Source: Pampus argenteus (lineage: Eukaryota > Chordata > Actinopteri > Scombriformes > Stromateidae). From it: 64,000 bases of DNA. Positions 49,445-61,627 of this stretch are shown in pieces. The stretch is from contig CM072878.1 of assembly GCA_036937835.1 (NCBI GenBank), positions 17,331,001 through 17,395,000 on the forward strand, given 5' to 3'. The notes below the pieces were generated by a model. The model ran no database searches. It saw only the letters and a list, made by a program, of their open reading frames with translations, and was not told the origin of the DNA. The position numbers and the translations under genes are program-made. Each line of letters starts with the position of its first letter. The first letter of the stretch is position 1.

Positions 49445-51572
49445 GTAAGTTGAAACATAAACAACAACACAGGAGAAAACCAATAAACAGATGGACATGT
49501 GTATATATTTAAACACATTGTACTTTAATTAACCTGTGTTTTTTTGGTCAATTAAGGCACATTTATGGCTCATAATTTGTAGCGTAAAATGCTAATAATG
49601 TGCTGGCGTGAATCCATATTGAAATCTAATGTATGTCTGTGACTCTGTTCCGGTATGTTCATATTGATCCACGGTATAAAAGGCTCTTTAAACCCGTCTA
49701 AATCTGCAGATGGCAAAAAAAATAAATGTCATAAATGGGTAAATATGGCATGTTGAGCAGTTAATTGGATTTCCATATCAAATGTTTAAAAAAAAATAGC
49801 TCCTCACTCCATCTGTTTCTGTTGCCCTTCAACTTCTGACGTCTAAAATCCACCTGGATTATGAAATAAATAAAGATCAAATGCTGCGTTTGAGTCAAAA
49901 AAGGCGTCAAAAGCGTCCCGGTTTCATCCCGGTTTCATCCCGGTTTCATCCCTTCAGGATCATTTTCAGGGATCAATCTTGAGGATCGGAGGCTGTAGTA
50001 AATACATCATCATCATATCGGACACTAATTTGATTTAGAGGTTCCTGGATCGTCTGGACATTGAGTCAGTGAAACAAAAAGAGACGATGAGAGCCGCAGA
50101 TATCTGCAGAATATGTTGACGTCCTCAAGATTTAATGGGAGATTTATTGATGGTGTCTTTTGTCGATGATTTTTTTTTTTTTTGCACGTCTAATCTGGGA
50201 GCAAATGAAAGGGTGGGACAACGCCATCGCCTGTGACAGCCGCTGTGTGTTTTATGATTTATCTCTGTTTGTCCAGTTTTTATCTGCATCAATCTATCTC
50301 GATATATAAACAGCTCCAGGAGAGCAAAACGCATGCAGGCTTTTTTTATTATTATTATATATTTAACGAGGGCTAAAAGGATACAAGCGATTTCCATCTG
50401 TAAAAAAAAAAAGTGCTTTGAAATCATGCATTCGTGCATACTGAATTATGTGTGAAATCTATTTCGTGTAAGCTGCACGGTCTGTTAATTAAACGTTGTT
50501 GTGTTTTTTTTTCACCCCCCCTCCTCCTCTTCTTCTAATTGAGCAAACCTCCTGAGCCTGAGATTTAAAAACTAGATTTTGCCCCTGGCACACCCCCCGA
50601 GATAATTAACCAACCATCACAGCCTACCTTAACACGGGCTGTGCGAGGCTATCTGCTGCTGCACTATAATAATAATAGACGTGAAGGGAGGAAGCCAGTG
50701 GAGGTTTACTGAAGCTGTCAAAGATCAACTCGTCTCTCTGTAGCCTCCTTTTCTGTGATGGGATTCAAGTGGTAGGCTGATCAATTTACTTTTGATTTTA
50801 GATCAATTAAAAAAGCTTTTAAAATGTATTTCTGGGCCTGCTGTGATTTGGAAAAATATTTCAAATTTCTCATTTTTAAAAAAAGGAAATATTTCTTTCT
50901 TTATTATATTCTTATTATGATTATTTCATACATATAAATAAAATGTTAATATTTTATTTATTGTAAACGACAGTGTCCCTGCTAGCTGCTGCTTAAAGGC
51001 CACGCTATTAAAACAGCTTTTTACAGCTTGAATTAAAGATGTGTCCATAAGCCTTAATTTAATAATCAGCGTGACTTTATACGGATCAATTAAATAAAAG
51101 CCTTTTCGCCTCCTCTGAAGAGAGAGGAGAGGTGTATGGGTGGAGATGAATAGTGCTGGAATGCAGCCAGCAGTGTATATGGGCGTCAGGAGGAGTGAAA
51201 GTGGGGGCCCCAGTGGGACCTGTAATGTGGCCCCTGCCGATGGGACCCGCTGCGAGAGGACGCGACAGGGCACACGGATGACAGCAGGGATTTAAATGGG
51301 GATCCGTCTGGTCGTATCCCAGTGTGAAGCTTTAACAGCTGGTTTAATACATTTACACTCTTTGTCGTGTAGGTGAAAATAACGACTCTGATATTAAAAA
51401 AAAAAGAATAATAATAATGTTATTAACAATAACTGTGACCTATGATAATGAGTTTTACTGACATCACACCGAGACTTGAATGCATCTCTAATATAGGGAT
51501 GTTTATGGTGACTATAATGTGTTGTCTTCAATGTGAAGCCTCATATTTGATTTCTTTGTCACTCTTCTCCAG
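49445..51572 (+). other. neurod2 intron 1
   Basis: A 2.1 kb intron from GTAAGT to the acceptor ttctccag just before the coding exon. It contains an 11-bp unit repeated three times (49,916-49,952) and otherwise AT-rich single-copy-looking DNA. No coding exon was seen. Confidence 0.7.
49916..49952. repeat. Triplicated 11-bp unit TCCCGGTTTCA
   Basis: Three exact tandem copies plus a partial TCCC, within neurod2 intron 1. Confidence 0.95.
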
Positions 51573-51579
51573 AGCCACA

Positions 51580-52656
51580 ATGTTGACGAGGCTTTTCAGT
51601 GACCCCTCGCTGCTTCCCGACGTGCAGAAATACTCCGGCTGGGCTGAGGACAGCGAAGGCGAGGGCTCCCAGATCAAAGATGAGGACCAGGACACCCAGG
51701 ACGACATGGATTCCTCTGAGCTGAGAGGAGACAGCCGGACACAGTCCGAGCACGCCGGGGAAGACGACGAGGACGACGAGGAGGTGGAGGATGAAGAAGA
51801 AGACGGAGAGGATACAGTGGGAGACAGGCCCAAGAAAAGAGGCCCCAAGAAGCGCAAGATGACCCCAGCCCGCATCGAGCGCTCCAAGATGCGGCGGGTG
51901 AAGGCCAACGCGAGAGAGCGGACCCGCATGCACGACCTGAACTCTGCGCTCGACAATCTGCGTAAAGTGGTGCCATGCTACTCCAAAACGCAAAAACTGT
52001 CCAAAATCGAGACGCTGCGTTTGGCTAAAAACTATATCTGGGCCCTGTCGGAGATACTGCGCTCTGGGAAAAGGCCAGACCTTGTGGCCTATGTCCAGAC
52101 TCTGTGCAAGGGACTCTCCCAGCCCACGACCAACCTGGTGGCCGGATGCCTGCAGCTGAACTCCCGTAACTTCCTAACCGAGCAGCAGTGTCAGGACGGG
52201 AGCAGGTACGGCTCCGGTTCCTTCTCCATGCATTCCTACCCGTACCAGTGTGCGCGTCTCTCCAGCCCCCACTGCCAGCCGGGCTCGAACTCGCATCCGC
52301 TGAGGACGCACGGCTACTGCTCGGCTTACGACTCTCTGTACGGTGGGAGCGGTTCCCCGGAGTATAACAGTCCCGAGTACGAGGGGCCCCACAGCCCTCC
52401 ACTGTGCGTCAATGGCAACTTTTCCCTGAAGCATCAAGGCTCTGCGTCCCCTGAAAACGAGAAGGGGTACCACTACTCTATGCATTACTCCGGCCTGCCT
52501 GGCTCCAGATCCACCGGGGCACACAACCTGGTGTTTGGCTCCTCGGGGACCCGGAGCGGCATTCACTCTGAAAACGTCCTGCCTTACCACGACATGCACT
52601 TACACCACGAACGGGCCCCCGTGTATGACGAACTCAACGCGTTTTTTCACAACTAA
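51580..52656 (+). CDS. neurod2: Neurogenic differentiation factor 2 (bHLH transcription factor)
   Basis: NeuroD2 is a nuclear bHLH activator that pairs with E-proteins on E-boxes and drives neuronal differentiation. The coding region is one exon of 1077 bases (358 residues). The start is the ATG seven bases after the acceptor ttctccag; its MLTRLFSDPSLLPDV is the NeuroD2 N-terminus, so the upstream in-frame ATG at 51442 is intronic. An acidic region spans residues 23-80, the nuclear signal KKRGPKKRKM 85-94, the basic region and HLH about 108-160, and the Neuro_bHLH domain then follows with LCKGLSQPTTNLVAGC (175-190). The tail YDELNAFFHN is the family C-terminus. SGKRPDLVAYVQ and SRNFLTEQ favour NeuroD2 over NeuroD1, 4 and 6. 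The basic region reads ARERTRMHDL, with Thr115 where mammalian NEUROD2 has Asn. It lies head to head with ppp1r1b, as in mammals. Confidence 0.98.
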   Translation: MLTRLFSDPSLLPDVQKYSGWAEDSEGEGSQIKDEDQDTQDDMDSSELRGDSRTQSEHAGEDDEDDEEVEDEEEDGEDTVGDRPKKRGPKKRKMTPARIERSKMRRVKANARERTRMHDLNSALDNLRKVVPCYSKTQKLSKIETLRLAKNYIWALSEILRSGKRPDLVAYVQTLCKGLSQPTTNLVAGCLQLNSRNFLTEQQCQDGSRYGSGSFSMHSYPYQCARLSSPHCQPGSNSHPLRTHGYCSAYDSLYGGSGSPEYNSPEYEGPHSPPLCVNGNFSLKHQGSASPENEKGYHYSMHYSGLPGSRSTGAHNLVFGSSGTRSGIHSENVLPYHDMHLHHERAPVYDELNAFFHN

Positions 52657-53310
52657 AATGAGAAGCCCACCGTGCATCTATAACCTCTTCTGGAGGGATG
52701 TTTCACTCGTTATCATTAGTGTTGTTTTTCTTTTAATTCATTCAGTGTTCAGGTTTTGGTTTGCTATAGTCAGGGATGTAGTGCAGATTGATCCATCTAA
52801 CACACATTCTCATTATGCCCAACAGAAATGTGCAGCTTTTAAGGCTGGTATAAATCTGATTGAACAAATCCTATTAAGACTTATGTGATAAGAAAATTTC
52901 CAATTATTATTTTTTTTTTTGTTTTTTTTTTTTAAATGTGATTTGTGTTTGTGTTGGTGGTTGTTTGCATTTTGATTCCTGACAAAAGTCAAAGTTTAAT
53001 TTATTTATTTATTTATTTATTTACCACTACATCACTGGCTACAGCTACACCCTGATATTAGTGGTGGAAATTAGAAATATATCACTGAACAAGTTGATGC
53101 AAATCACGTTTACTCGCCTCTAAGCGCGAGATTTGGGAGGTTGTGGTCGTTTTTTTGTTTTTTTAGGAATGCAAAAGGAAAATAAAGAAAAGAGAGGAAA
53201 AAAAGGGAACATATATATGAGCTGGGTTGGGTTATAAAAAAAAAGACAAAAAAAAAAAGAAAAAGTTCTCCAGCTAATCAATCGTTTCGCAAAACTATGC
53301 AAAACCCAAC

Positions 53311-53350
<40 letters not shown>

Positions 53351-53780
53351 GGAATCAAAAACCCAGCAGATTTGACAATGGCTGAAGAGGCCAAAATGTT
53401 TTAACATCTTAAAAAATAATATTAATAATAAACATTAAAATACATTGAAGTCAGACATTTTTCTCGTCTTTCTTATTTATTCATATTAATTCTTCTAATT
53501 GAATTCATTGCACTGCTGTGATTTTCTTTCAATTTCAATTTCGGTTCAATACTTTCCTTTTTTTTTATTTGCAATCTGCTATGTTGAATACGTTTATGAT
53601 TATTATTCTGATTATTATTATTATTGCACGTATTTATTGTGTTGGGTTGTTTTTTTTTTGTAATTAATGTTAATAGTCTATGGAAATGAAGGGATCCATG
53701 TGTTGCTGAGCATTTGTTCTTTCATAAAAAAAAATTCAAGTCTTTCAACTTTGTATTCAACCAACTGTGTGGTAAAAAAA
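52657..53780 (+). other. neurod2 3' untranslated region
   Basis: From the stop codon to the AATAAA cluster at 53,781. AT-rich with long T runs, an (ATTT)n run (53,014-53,037) and a (CA)n array (53,312-53,348). A long AT-rich 3' region is usual for NeuroD genes. The end is inferred from the poly(A) signals. Confidence 0.6.
53312..53348. repeat. (CA)n microsatellite in the neurod2 3' untranslated region
   Basis: About 18 CA units. Confidence 0.95.
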
Positions 53781-53801
53781 AATAAATAAAACGACAATAA
53801 A
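53781..53801 (+). terminator. Cluster of polyadenylation signals for neurod2
   Basis: Three AATAAA hexamers at 53781-53786, 53785-53790 and 53796-53801, followed by a T-rich stretch (attttttcttcttcttct region), about 1.1 kb after the stop. Confidence 0.7.
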
Positions 53802-54674
53802 TCAGATTGTGCAACTTGATTTTTCTTCTTCTTCTACACATATGGCACATAATTAAATAACTCTACAATAAAGAGGTGGACTATAAGATTGATTATTCGT
53901 TTTTTTTATATATATATATATATATCGACTTTAAATGGCTCTTTGTATTTGAAAGGATTTTTTTAAGGAAATATTAAAATATGTATTTATGTCTTTAATG
54001 ATAGTGATGCTGAGCAGGCCTGGAGCCACAACCTGCAGGAGTCCCTCACACAGCCTCGGGGCCTTAAACTCTCCATCCTGACCAAGTAAACTGATGCCAA
54101 TGAGTCATTTTACTGGTTCAGTAAATTTATTATAACTGGTTTTATTTGCAGATATTAGAACAATAAAGGTTTAGTATGTAAATCTAGAGACTCCAGGTTG
54201 CATCCGGGTAATAACTCAGATATTATAGGATGTTTGTTTGCTGCTGCAGATGCTTAAACTTTGGTAATACTGCAACACGTAGTGGGTTTTTTATTATTAT
54301 TCACTCCATCTGCTTTAAAAATATGCTGAAGACATTTTCCTTTTTAGATTTTTATCCCAACATATGTAAAACACACACACACACACACACACACACGTCC
54401 TGCAGGTGTGTTGCTTTCACACCAATAGAAAATGTAATAAAACACACCTGTAGTGTTTCTGATGCAGCTCCTATTAAAACCTTCGTGATTGGCAAAGTTT
54501 GTTTCTTTTCTTCATTATAATTAGAAACTTTGCGTCATTGTCTTTTAAATTTAAATCCTCTCATGATGCATTAAAACATCAGATATGAATTATGAATTAT
54601 ATATTGAATATACAGTATGCCAACATAACGCACGCGATAACTTGTCACATGACAATGGTTAGCTTTCTATGATC

Positions 54675-54677
<3 letters not shown>

Positions 54678-54721
<44 letters not shown>

Positions 54722-54814
54722 GAAGGGGGCAGCCGTTGCCACCCCGGCTGGGTTTGGAGCGCTGCCCCGGGACCCATATGTTCCCCAAAATGTCCTGGGT
54801 GCTCTCTGCTGTAA

Positions 54815-54890
<76 letters not shown>

Positions 54891-54948
54891 TTTGGGTGGC
54901 GGGGTGACAGTGACCAGCTTCAATATTAATATTAATATCAATACCAGC

Positions 54949-55004
<56 letters not shown>
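54678..55004. repeat. Cluster of three (CA)n arrays
   Basis: CA arrays at 54,678-54,719, 54,817-54,887 and 54,950-55,004, separated by unrelated complex spacers of 97 and 62 bases. The spacers do not resemble each other, so this is not a simple tandem duplication. Confidence 0.95.
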
Positions 55005-55006
<2 letters not shown>

Positions 55007-56431
55007 CTTAACTGACTTGAAATAAAACGGCGTGATTTAAGCGGTTCAGTGCGGATCTGAGTGTGTTAATGTATTAATGGAGGTTTGATTATTTAAATGG
55101 ATCAATTCAATGTAAATACAGAAATATCATTTTAATAAAGGAGTATTTTTTTATGAGCCAACTGTTATGTAACACTAATCTGTCGTTATTAACTTTATAT
55201 TTGAAGGTTTCAGAGATGGGAAAGAAAAACATGCAGTTAAACACTTTCAATTCAAACTTTCTACACTTTCATTTTAACACTAAATATAGACTAACCTACA
55301 GATCAATATATTTTAGATCGAGTTTTTAAATATATATATTTAATTGTCTGTATCATGTTCTTATAACGTAAAACAGTAACGTTTTTAATGTCTTCTAACG
55401 TGAAATATTAAAAGGTGAATAAAGAAGAAATCTACATTTTTAATAAAAATTTAAAAAAAATTGTGAAGGCTGCAAAATTCACTCTAATAAATTGAATCAT
55501 CGTGCAGAGATGCATCATGGTGAAATATTTTTAATAATTCTTAATCAGGTAAATTCATTCTGATTTACTTTAGCTGCATTTTTCTGGTGTTTTTTTTCAT
55601 CTTAATAAATCTCTGGCTCAACACTTTCAGGTTCACTATCTTATATTACATACAATATGTTACTGTTGGCACCTGTGAGTGCATTCATTTAGTAATAGTG
55701 TCCCTGGTGTGAAACAAACCAGTGCTGGTTCAGGTTCGAGGTGAACCGCAACCCTGAGGCCTGCTCGGCTTCTTCTTCTTCTTTTTTTATTGTTACACTT
55801 TTCTGTTAGTTTTAGGCCTCTGTTCTTTTTTGGCCTCATCAGCAAAGAGAAAAAAGTTGCATGGATTTCTGGAGGAGTCGGTCCAAAAGTGAAGCCGGCC
55901 AGCAGTAGGAGAGGGCATCTATCAAAATACTCCCCGACCCCCCAGACCACCACCACCACCACCACCTCCTCCTCCACAGTCCGGAGAGAGAGTGAGAGAG
56001 AGGCTGGCAGGCTGACGGAGGAGAACCGTGCCAAGTCCCTTAATGTTCCCCAGCAGCAGCACCAGGAGCTCCGGAGAGGACAACCCAGTGTGTGCGCCAG
56101 TGTGCCAGTTCACCGGGCCAAAGTGGCACTGCTGGGAGGAGTCGATGTTTCTTTCCTAATTTTTGCAGCATCTGTTCATTATCCAGGACGTTTAAAAACG
56201 AGAGCGCTCATCCTGAGTAACCCCTTCACCACACACAAACACACACAAACACAAACACAAACACACACACGCTGACACACTGCAGTAAGGCATGTGTGTG
56301 TGTGTTTGAAGAGTTGGGATATGAATATGCATATATCCCTCTAATGTTATGTTGCACATAAGAAGGCTGAGTTGCATCCCCGGAATTAAACTGTGGTTGT
56401 TAACAGTCCGTATATGTTGTAAGTTTGCAAC

Positions 56432-56433
<2 letters not shown>

Positions 56434-56491
<58 letters not shown>
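56434..56491. repeat. (CA)29 microsatellite
   Basis: An uninterrupted 58-base CA array, with a (TG)n run at 56,612-56,641 close by. Confidence 0.97.
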
Positions 56492-56494
<3 letters not shown>

Positions 56495-56609
56495 TGAGTT
56501 TTAAAGTAAATAGTACCAGTATTTTTTTTTAGTCTGCTGTTATAAAAACAATTTAAATAATATTTTTAATCTCTGAGTGAGTAAAATTCTTTGAAATTTG
56601 TTGATTGAA

Positions 56610-56644
<35 letters not shown>

Positions 56645-57259
56645 TTATCACATGTGTATCTCTATTTAATTAACATGTAACACACCGGTTTTTTTTAAAT
56701 ACAAACACATTAAAATATTATTTAAATGACATAAAATGACTTAATAATTGCTGATGTTGCATCTAAAATGTGACTAAATATGAAGGAATGTTTCCGTTTG
56801 ACTTGATAAAATAATTTCACATTGTTTTGTGAATTAATCCTTTACGTCCTTATTCGCTACATTTTTATTTTTATTTTTTAAATAAAAGTCTCAGCAGGAA
56901 GTTGAATTTGCAGTCAGTTTTAGTTGCAGTGACACTCTGTGCTCCACTCAGGATGAAAAGTGAGTGAATGTATCTCGCTGTTTAAATTATCGTGTTCGTG
57001 CCCACTCTGTTTCTCACTCAACTTGGTAGAAAAAAAAATAAAAACATGAAAAGTGTTTGTCCGACATAACAGTCAATAGTGCGATTATCAAAAATGTCAC
57101 AAGCTTTATGGTGTGAATCCCAATTAACGTCGAAGATCTTTTATTTTTCATAATATAATAATATAGATATAAAATATGTGAGAAATAAACGCATTAAGGA
57201 TTGAATACAGAGAGGAGGAAAAGATAATCTGACTATAGAGATTAAACCATGCAAACCAA

Positions 57260-57266
57260 ACACACA

Positions 57267-57302
<36 letters not shown>
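57260..57302. repeat. (CA)n microsatellite
   Basis: About 20 CA units with one AAA interruption. Confidence 0.95.
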
Positions 57303-57304
<2 letters not shown>

Positions 57305-60300
57305 TCACACATGCAATATGTGCACAACACATACAAGAAGCAAGGACGTAAACATTTGAAAATGTGACCAACAAATTAAACGACCAAATAGGCCGTTTGA
57401 CCATGACCCTCAGAGCCACCCGTAGCTACAGGAGCAGTTTTCCTAATCTGGCGTCTAGTTCTGTCAGCAGTAATCTGCAGCACAGAGGAAACAATCGTGC
57501 ACACTTTGCCAGACTGCATGCCAGTGGCCCCCATAATGCCAGACACGGGAGCGAGCCTGTCACTGGCAGCGCGTTCAGAGGAAATTCCACAACATCTGTT
57601 TGTTATCACACAATGGGGCACGGTGCAACACGGGCAGTGGGGCAGGAGACGAGGCAGAAGCTAAAATGAGAGTGTGCTACTGCTGGAGGTCCTGCCAAGG
57701 GAGAAACAAGGCAGGAGGAGGAGGTGGAGGAGGTGGAGGGTAGGGGTTGGGCGATAAGACAGAGGTGGAGATCCGGGTGTGCGCCAGGTAGGGTTTATGC
57801 CTTTGGCGGGTGGCCAGATTTAGCCGGGGTTTGGGTGATGCCAGATGTTGTATGGGAGGGTGGGGAGGGTGGGGGGAGGTGTTTGTTCAAAGAGTTTGAC
57901 TACAGAGTGAAAGCAAAAAGTCTTGTTGACCTGTCAGACAGCGCTGCTTGTCCTCACGGAGGCCCAGTTGCGGCATGTTCCGGAGGGTCCGGCGCGGGGC
58001 GTGGCTGGCCTCTGTTTAGGAGGTTAAGTAGGAGCGCGCACTGGGACGCAACTGGATCAGAGGGGGGGTTGGGAGGGGGGGTGATGGGGGTAGTCGCTGG
58101 TCTGCACAGATGGCATGTGTGCGTGCGTGAGTGCGTGCGCGTGTGTTATGATAGGGTTGGATGATGCCCTGGTCACATGGGCAGCAGTAATTGGCCTCCA
58201 TATTGACCAGTTTGCAGCGCTGGGGGGCGGGCAGTCTCCCAGCTGGACCTGTCAGATGGCATCGCATCCACCTCACTGATCACCCCCCGGACGACCTCCG
58301 CACCTCTCCCCTTCTCCTTTCATCTCTGCCTTCTCTCCCTCACCTTTAAGCTCCCGTTGCCCGCCTCTTCTGTCCATCACACACACCTCCTCCAAACTTA
58401 CAGCAAGGACTCTGCTCTACAACCAACACCTTTAGATAGAAATACCTGCTGCTGACAAGCTGATTGATACTCATAGTTTAGATTGCATGTCTCCTCATGT
58501 CTCCTCCTTCTCCTCCTCTGTGTCACAGATTGGTTTGGGTGGCAGAACCTTTTCTCCTCACATTTATGGAAACATCTCTCATGTATTAAAACAGAACTAA
58601 CTAAGAGATCCTTTTTTCTTTTTTTTTTTTTGCAGTGTTGGAGTAAACCAGACCTCTGTGTTTGTGACTGACTTTGAGCGTGCTATCACCCTCCCACCCG
58701 GAGCAGTAATGGTGTGTGTCTGCTGTGAGATGCCTGACTGTGAGGAGTTAGCACTATAGAAAGGATTTCATCCCAGACTTGGCAGGGGAGGGTCTCTGGG
58801 TACGCAGAGAACAATCGTCTCTCCTTCGGTCCTGTCAGCCAGCAAACACAGAGAGCTGGCACATGCTCAGTAGGAAAAGAGCGGGAGAGACAAGGGGAAT
58901 GGACACACACACACACACACACACACTTGTGTCTATCCCTTCCTCACAGTACCAAAATGGGTTGTGATGATGCCGCTGGGGATTGTGGGATGACAGGCTG
59001 GTTCTACGAAGTGGATGGGAGGACCTCATGAAAATAGTGTGTAAAATGACCACAGTGTTAGCCTGCTGTCAGACTAACAGACGGAAATAAAGAGAGAGAG
59101 GGAGGAGAAATAGAAAAAAACAGAGAAAGACAGAGAAAGACAGGAAGAGATTGGCAGAGCAACACAATGTCCGCCATGCATGCCAGGGAAACATCACATG
59201 GGAATACACAAGAGTTCCTGCATGTGTATGTTCAATATACACTCATGTGGACGAGTGTGTTGAACCTGCAGCTCAGTGTTTCTTAATACATGTGGATGCA
59301 GGAGTGTAAGTGCATGCTGTGTGTGCATGCATGCATGTGCTTCTTTATGCGTTAGCAAGAATAAGGACGAGGAGGAGGAGGAGGAGGAGGAGGGTGAAGT
59401 GTGTTTGTGCGTATGTGTGTGTTGAGGAGGAGGAGGTGGGGAGGGGGTGCGCGCGTTTAAATTCTGTGACATCTGTTCATTACAACTAGAGTGTGTTTAT
59501 TTTTATACAGCCAGCCACAAGCAGAGAGCTCGACTGGCACCGCTGGTTAATGTACCAGCCCGCTACGATGGCAAAGCAAATGAAATATTTACTAGTACGA
59601 CAGAAAGCGAGGACAAAGGGAGAGAAAGAGGGAAATGATAAGATAATATGTGACAAAAAAAATAAAATGCAACACGCAAGTCCGCGTTCTGATCGAATCA
59701 AGGAGAGAAACACAATCAGCGACTCAGGAAAGGCCTAAAAACTGTTGTCTGTCTGTTACTGTGAGACAGATTAGGAGCATAAACAAAAGCTTCAAATCCT
59801 GATGATTAGTTTATGTTTTCTTACTCATCATCTTCAAACTAAACCTATACTGCAAATATGCAAAAAAAACCTAGTGCCAACTTTAAACCAGTGAAATATC
59901 TGTCTATATATAAACAGACACTGCAAAGTAGCGCAGAATTAGCCAGGAAAGACCCAGGAGAGTCAAAAACCCATACATCTGTATGAAGGTCACTGCCTCT
60001 ACGGTGTGTGTAGTAGCTTAAAGTGTGTTTTAAGTTGCCCAGATGCCCCACAGAACATGAATTCATTCATCTTGCATGCATTTTTTAATGTTGCATGAAT
60101 TTTTACATCCCTGTTTTGCTTCATTTCATGCGTTTCTCTAGTTTTAGGTGCAACGCTTGTCCTAAAATGAGCAAATCAAGATTAGTCGTTTAGTTTTTAA
60201 ACTTGTTGACTAAGCAGGTTTCCTGAACATAATGCGCTCCACATAAATACACAATATGATGCGTTAACGTTGTAGCGTATGTACAGTACATCTTTCACAT

Positions 60301-60730
60301 GTGGCTCATTCGCATCCTGTCTTAACACGTGTTACACTTGACCAAGAGAGTGAACGGCAGCGGGCAAACACTCATTCCAATCATCAAACCAAACCAGACG
60401 TTTGCATCAACAAGCCCCCTGCACTGCCCCCACCCTTATAACCCCACCCCCCCCCCCCCCACCACTACTGCGCCGACCCCACTCCCATGCTCCCCTGGGA
60501 CGGCCTGCTCTGGAATGCCGCTCATGGGGAAGAATCTCGCTGCAGGCGCTCAATATGTCCCATGTGTCTCAGAGAAAAGAAATAAACAGATAGAGAGAGG
60601 TATGACAGGTATGGTGTAGTGCTTTTTACACAGCAATGACAGGTTGTCTGTGTGTGTTTCTACGTGTGTGTGTGTGTTTGTGTTTGTGACAGGTTTCCAG
60701 ATTAAAGGTTTAAAGGGTTCAGATTAACAG

Positions 60731-60758
60731 GCTCAGAACAGAGTACCCTGTTCTGAGC
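60731..60758. repeat. Perfect 11-bp inverted repeat with 6-bp spacer
   Basis: GCTCAGAACAG (60731-60741) and its exact reverse complement CTGTTCTGAGC (60748-60758) flank AGTACC. The arms contain AGAACA/TGTTCT half-sites like those of steroid receptors, but the gap between half-sites is 8 rather than 3. Confidence 0.9.
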
Positions 60759-61555
60759 AATAGGGAATTAGCATTAAAGTCTCCTCTGCACCAGCACATT
60801 AGCCATTCATTCATTATATCAATCAGTAGCAGGCCGCCCCTCGCTCCCCTCCGTGTTATTGCATTCATGACAATGTTAACGTGTTGGGATGCTTTGTTAT
60901 TCATAGACCTTTATCAGGAGTATAATTTAATTTATCATTTATCATGTGGCAGTTGTCACATCATTTCAAAAACACTTTCAGGAGATGAAAGCAAAAAAAA
61001 AATAAAAATATGCCAATAATACAAAAAATATATATTTAAAAAAAGTGTTTTAATCATTGTGCTGATTAATTGTCTCAATTCTCTGTGTCATTTTTAGTAT
61101 AATTACTGAAAACAAAGAGCCTCAGCTGAACTCAACACTGCAGAGTTCACTCTGTACCATCACGTCAGAGCTGCAGCACCAAACATGTATACATATATAC
61201 ATATACATATATATATACATATATATATATATATGTTAATGTGTGAGATACAAGCTTCTCAATCATTGCCTCGTTTGTAATCACACTAAATTATCACAAT
61301 AAACGCGACGCTTTAAAGAAGATGAAATATGCAAAATAAACAGGCCAAATTCATTAAGGCATAACTCTCAACTGCAAACTTTTCCATGTTTCCTGTGCGC
61401 CTCCGTGTGCCAAGAGAGATGTGAAGACATGGATTCACACGCCATCTCTCTTCCAAAGCCTTTCTCCTCAGCCTCCACAGATTAAGGGATTACCAGGCAA
61501 GGCAAGCACTAAAGCTGGCTAATTCTCACCCAAGCACAGAGAGCTAAGGCTACGA

Positions 61556-61627
61556 AGAGCCCCCGCAGAGCCCCCGCAGAGCCCCGCAGAGCCCCGCAGA
61601 GCCCCCGCAGAGCCCCCGCAGAGCCCC
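61556..61627. repeat. GC-rich minisatellite, unit AGAGCCCCCGC (10-11 bp)
   Basis: About six and a half tandem units that differ only by four or five Cs, giving mixed 10- and 11-bp periods. It is the only GC-rich minisatellite in the window. Confidence 0.95.

Noticed and set aside
51442..51579. Upstream in-frame ATG extending neurod2 by 46 codons
   Set aside because: It precedes the acceptor ttctccag and the canonical MLTRLFS start, so it is intron sequence.
51528..51993. Antisense frames over neurod2 (also 52025-52599)
   Set aside because: They are shadows of the neurod2 coding exon, whose sense frame is conserved end to end.
54645..55011. Long frames on both strands made of Cys-Val or Thr-His repeats (also at 6348-6872, 28800-29116 and 62521-63105)
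   Set aside because: They are translations of CA/TG microsatellites with no codon-use or family signal.
57724..58164. 146-codon Gly/Trp/Arg-rich frame
   Set aside because: Runs of GGT/GGG reflect G-rich DNA; no domain, splice context or start context supports a gene.
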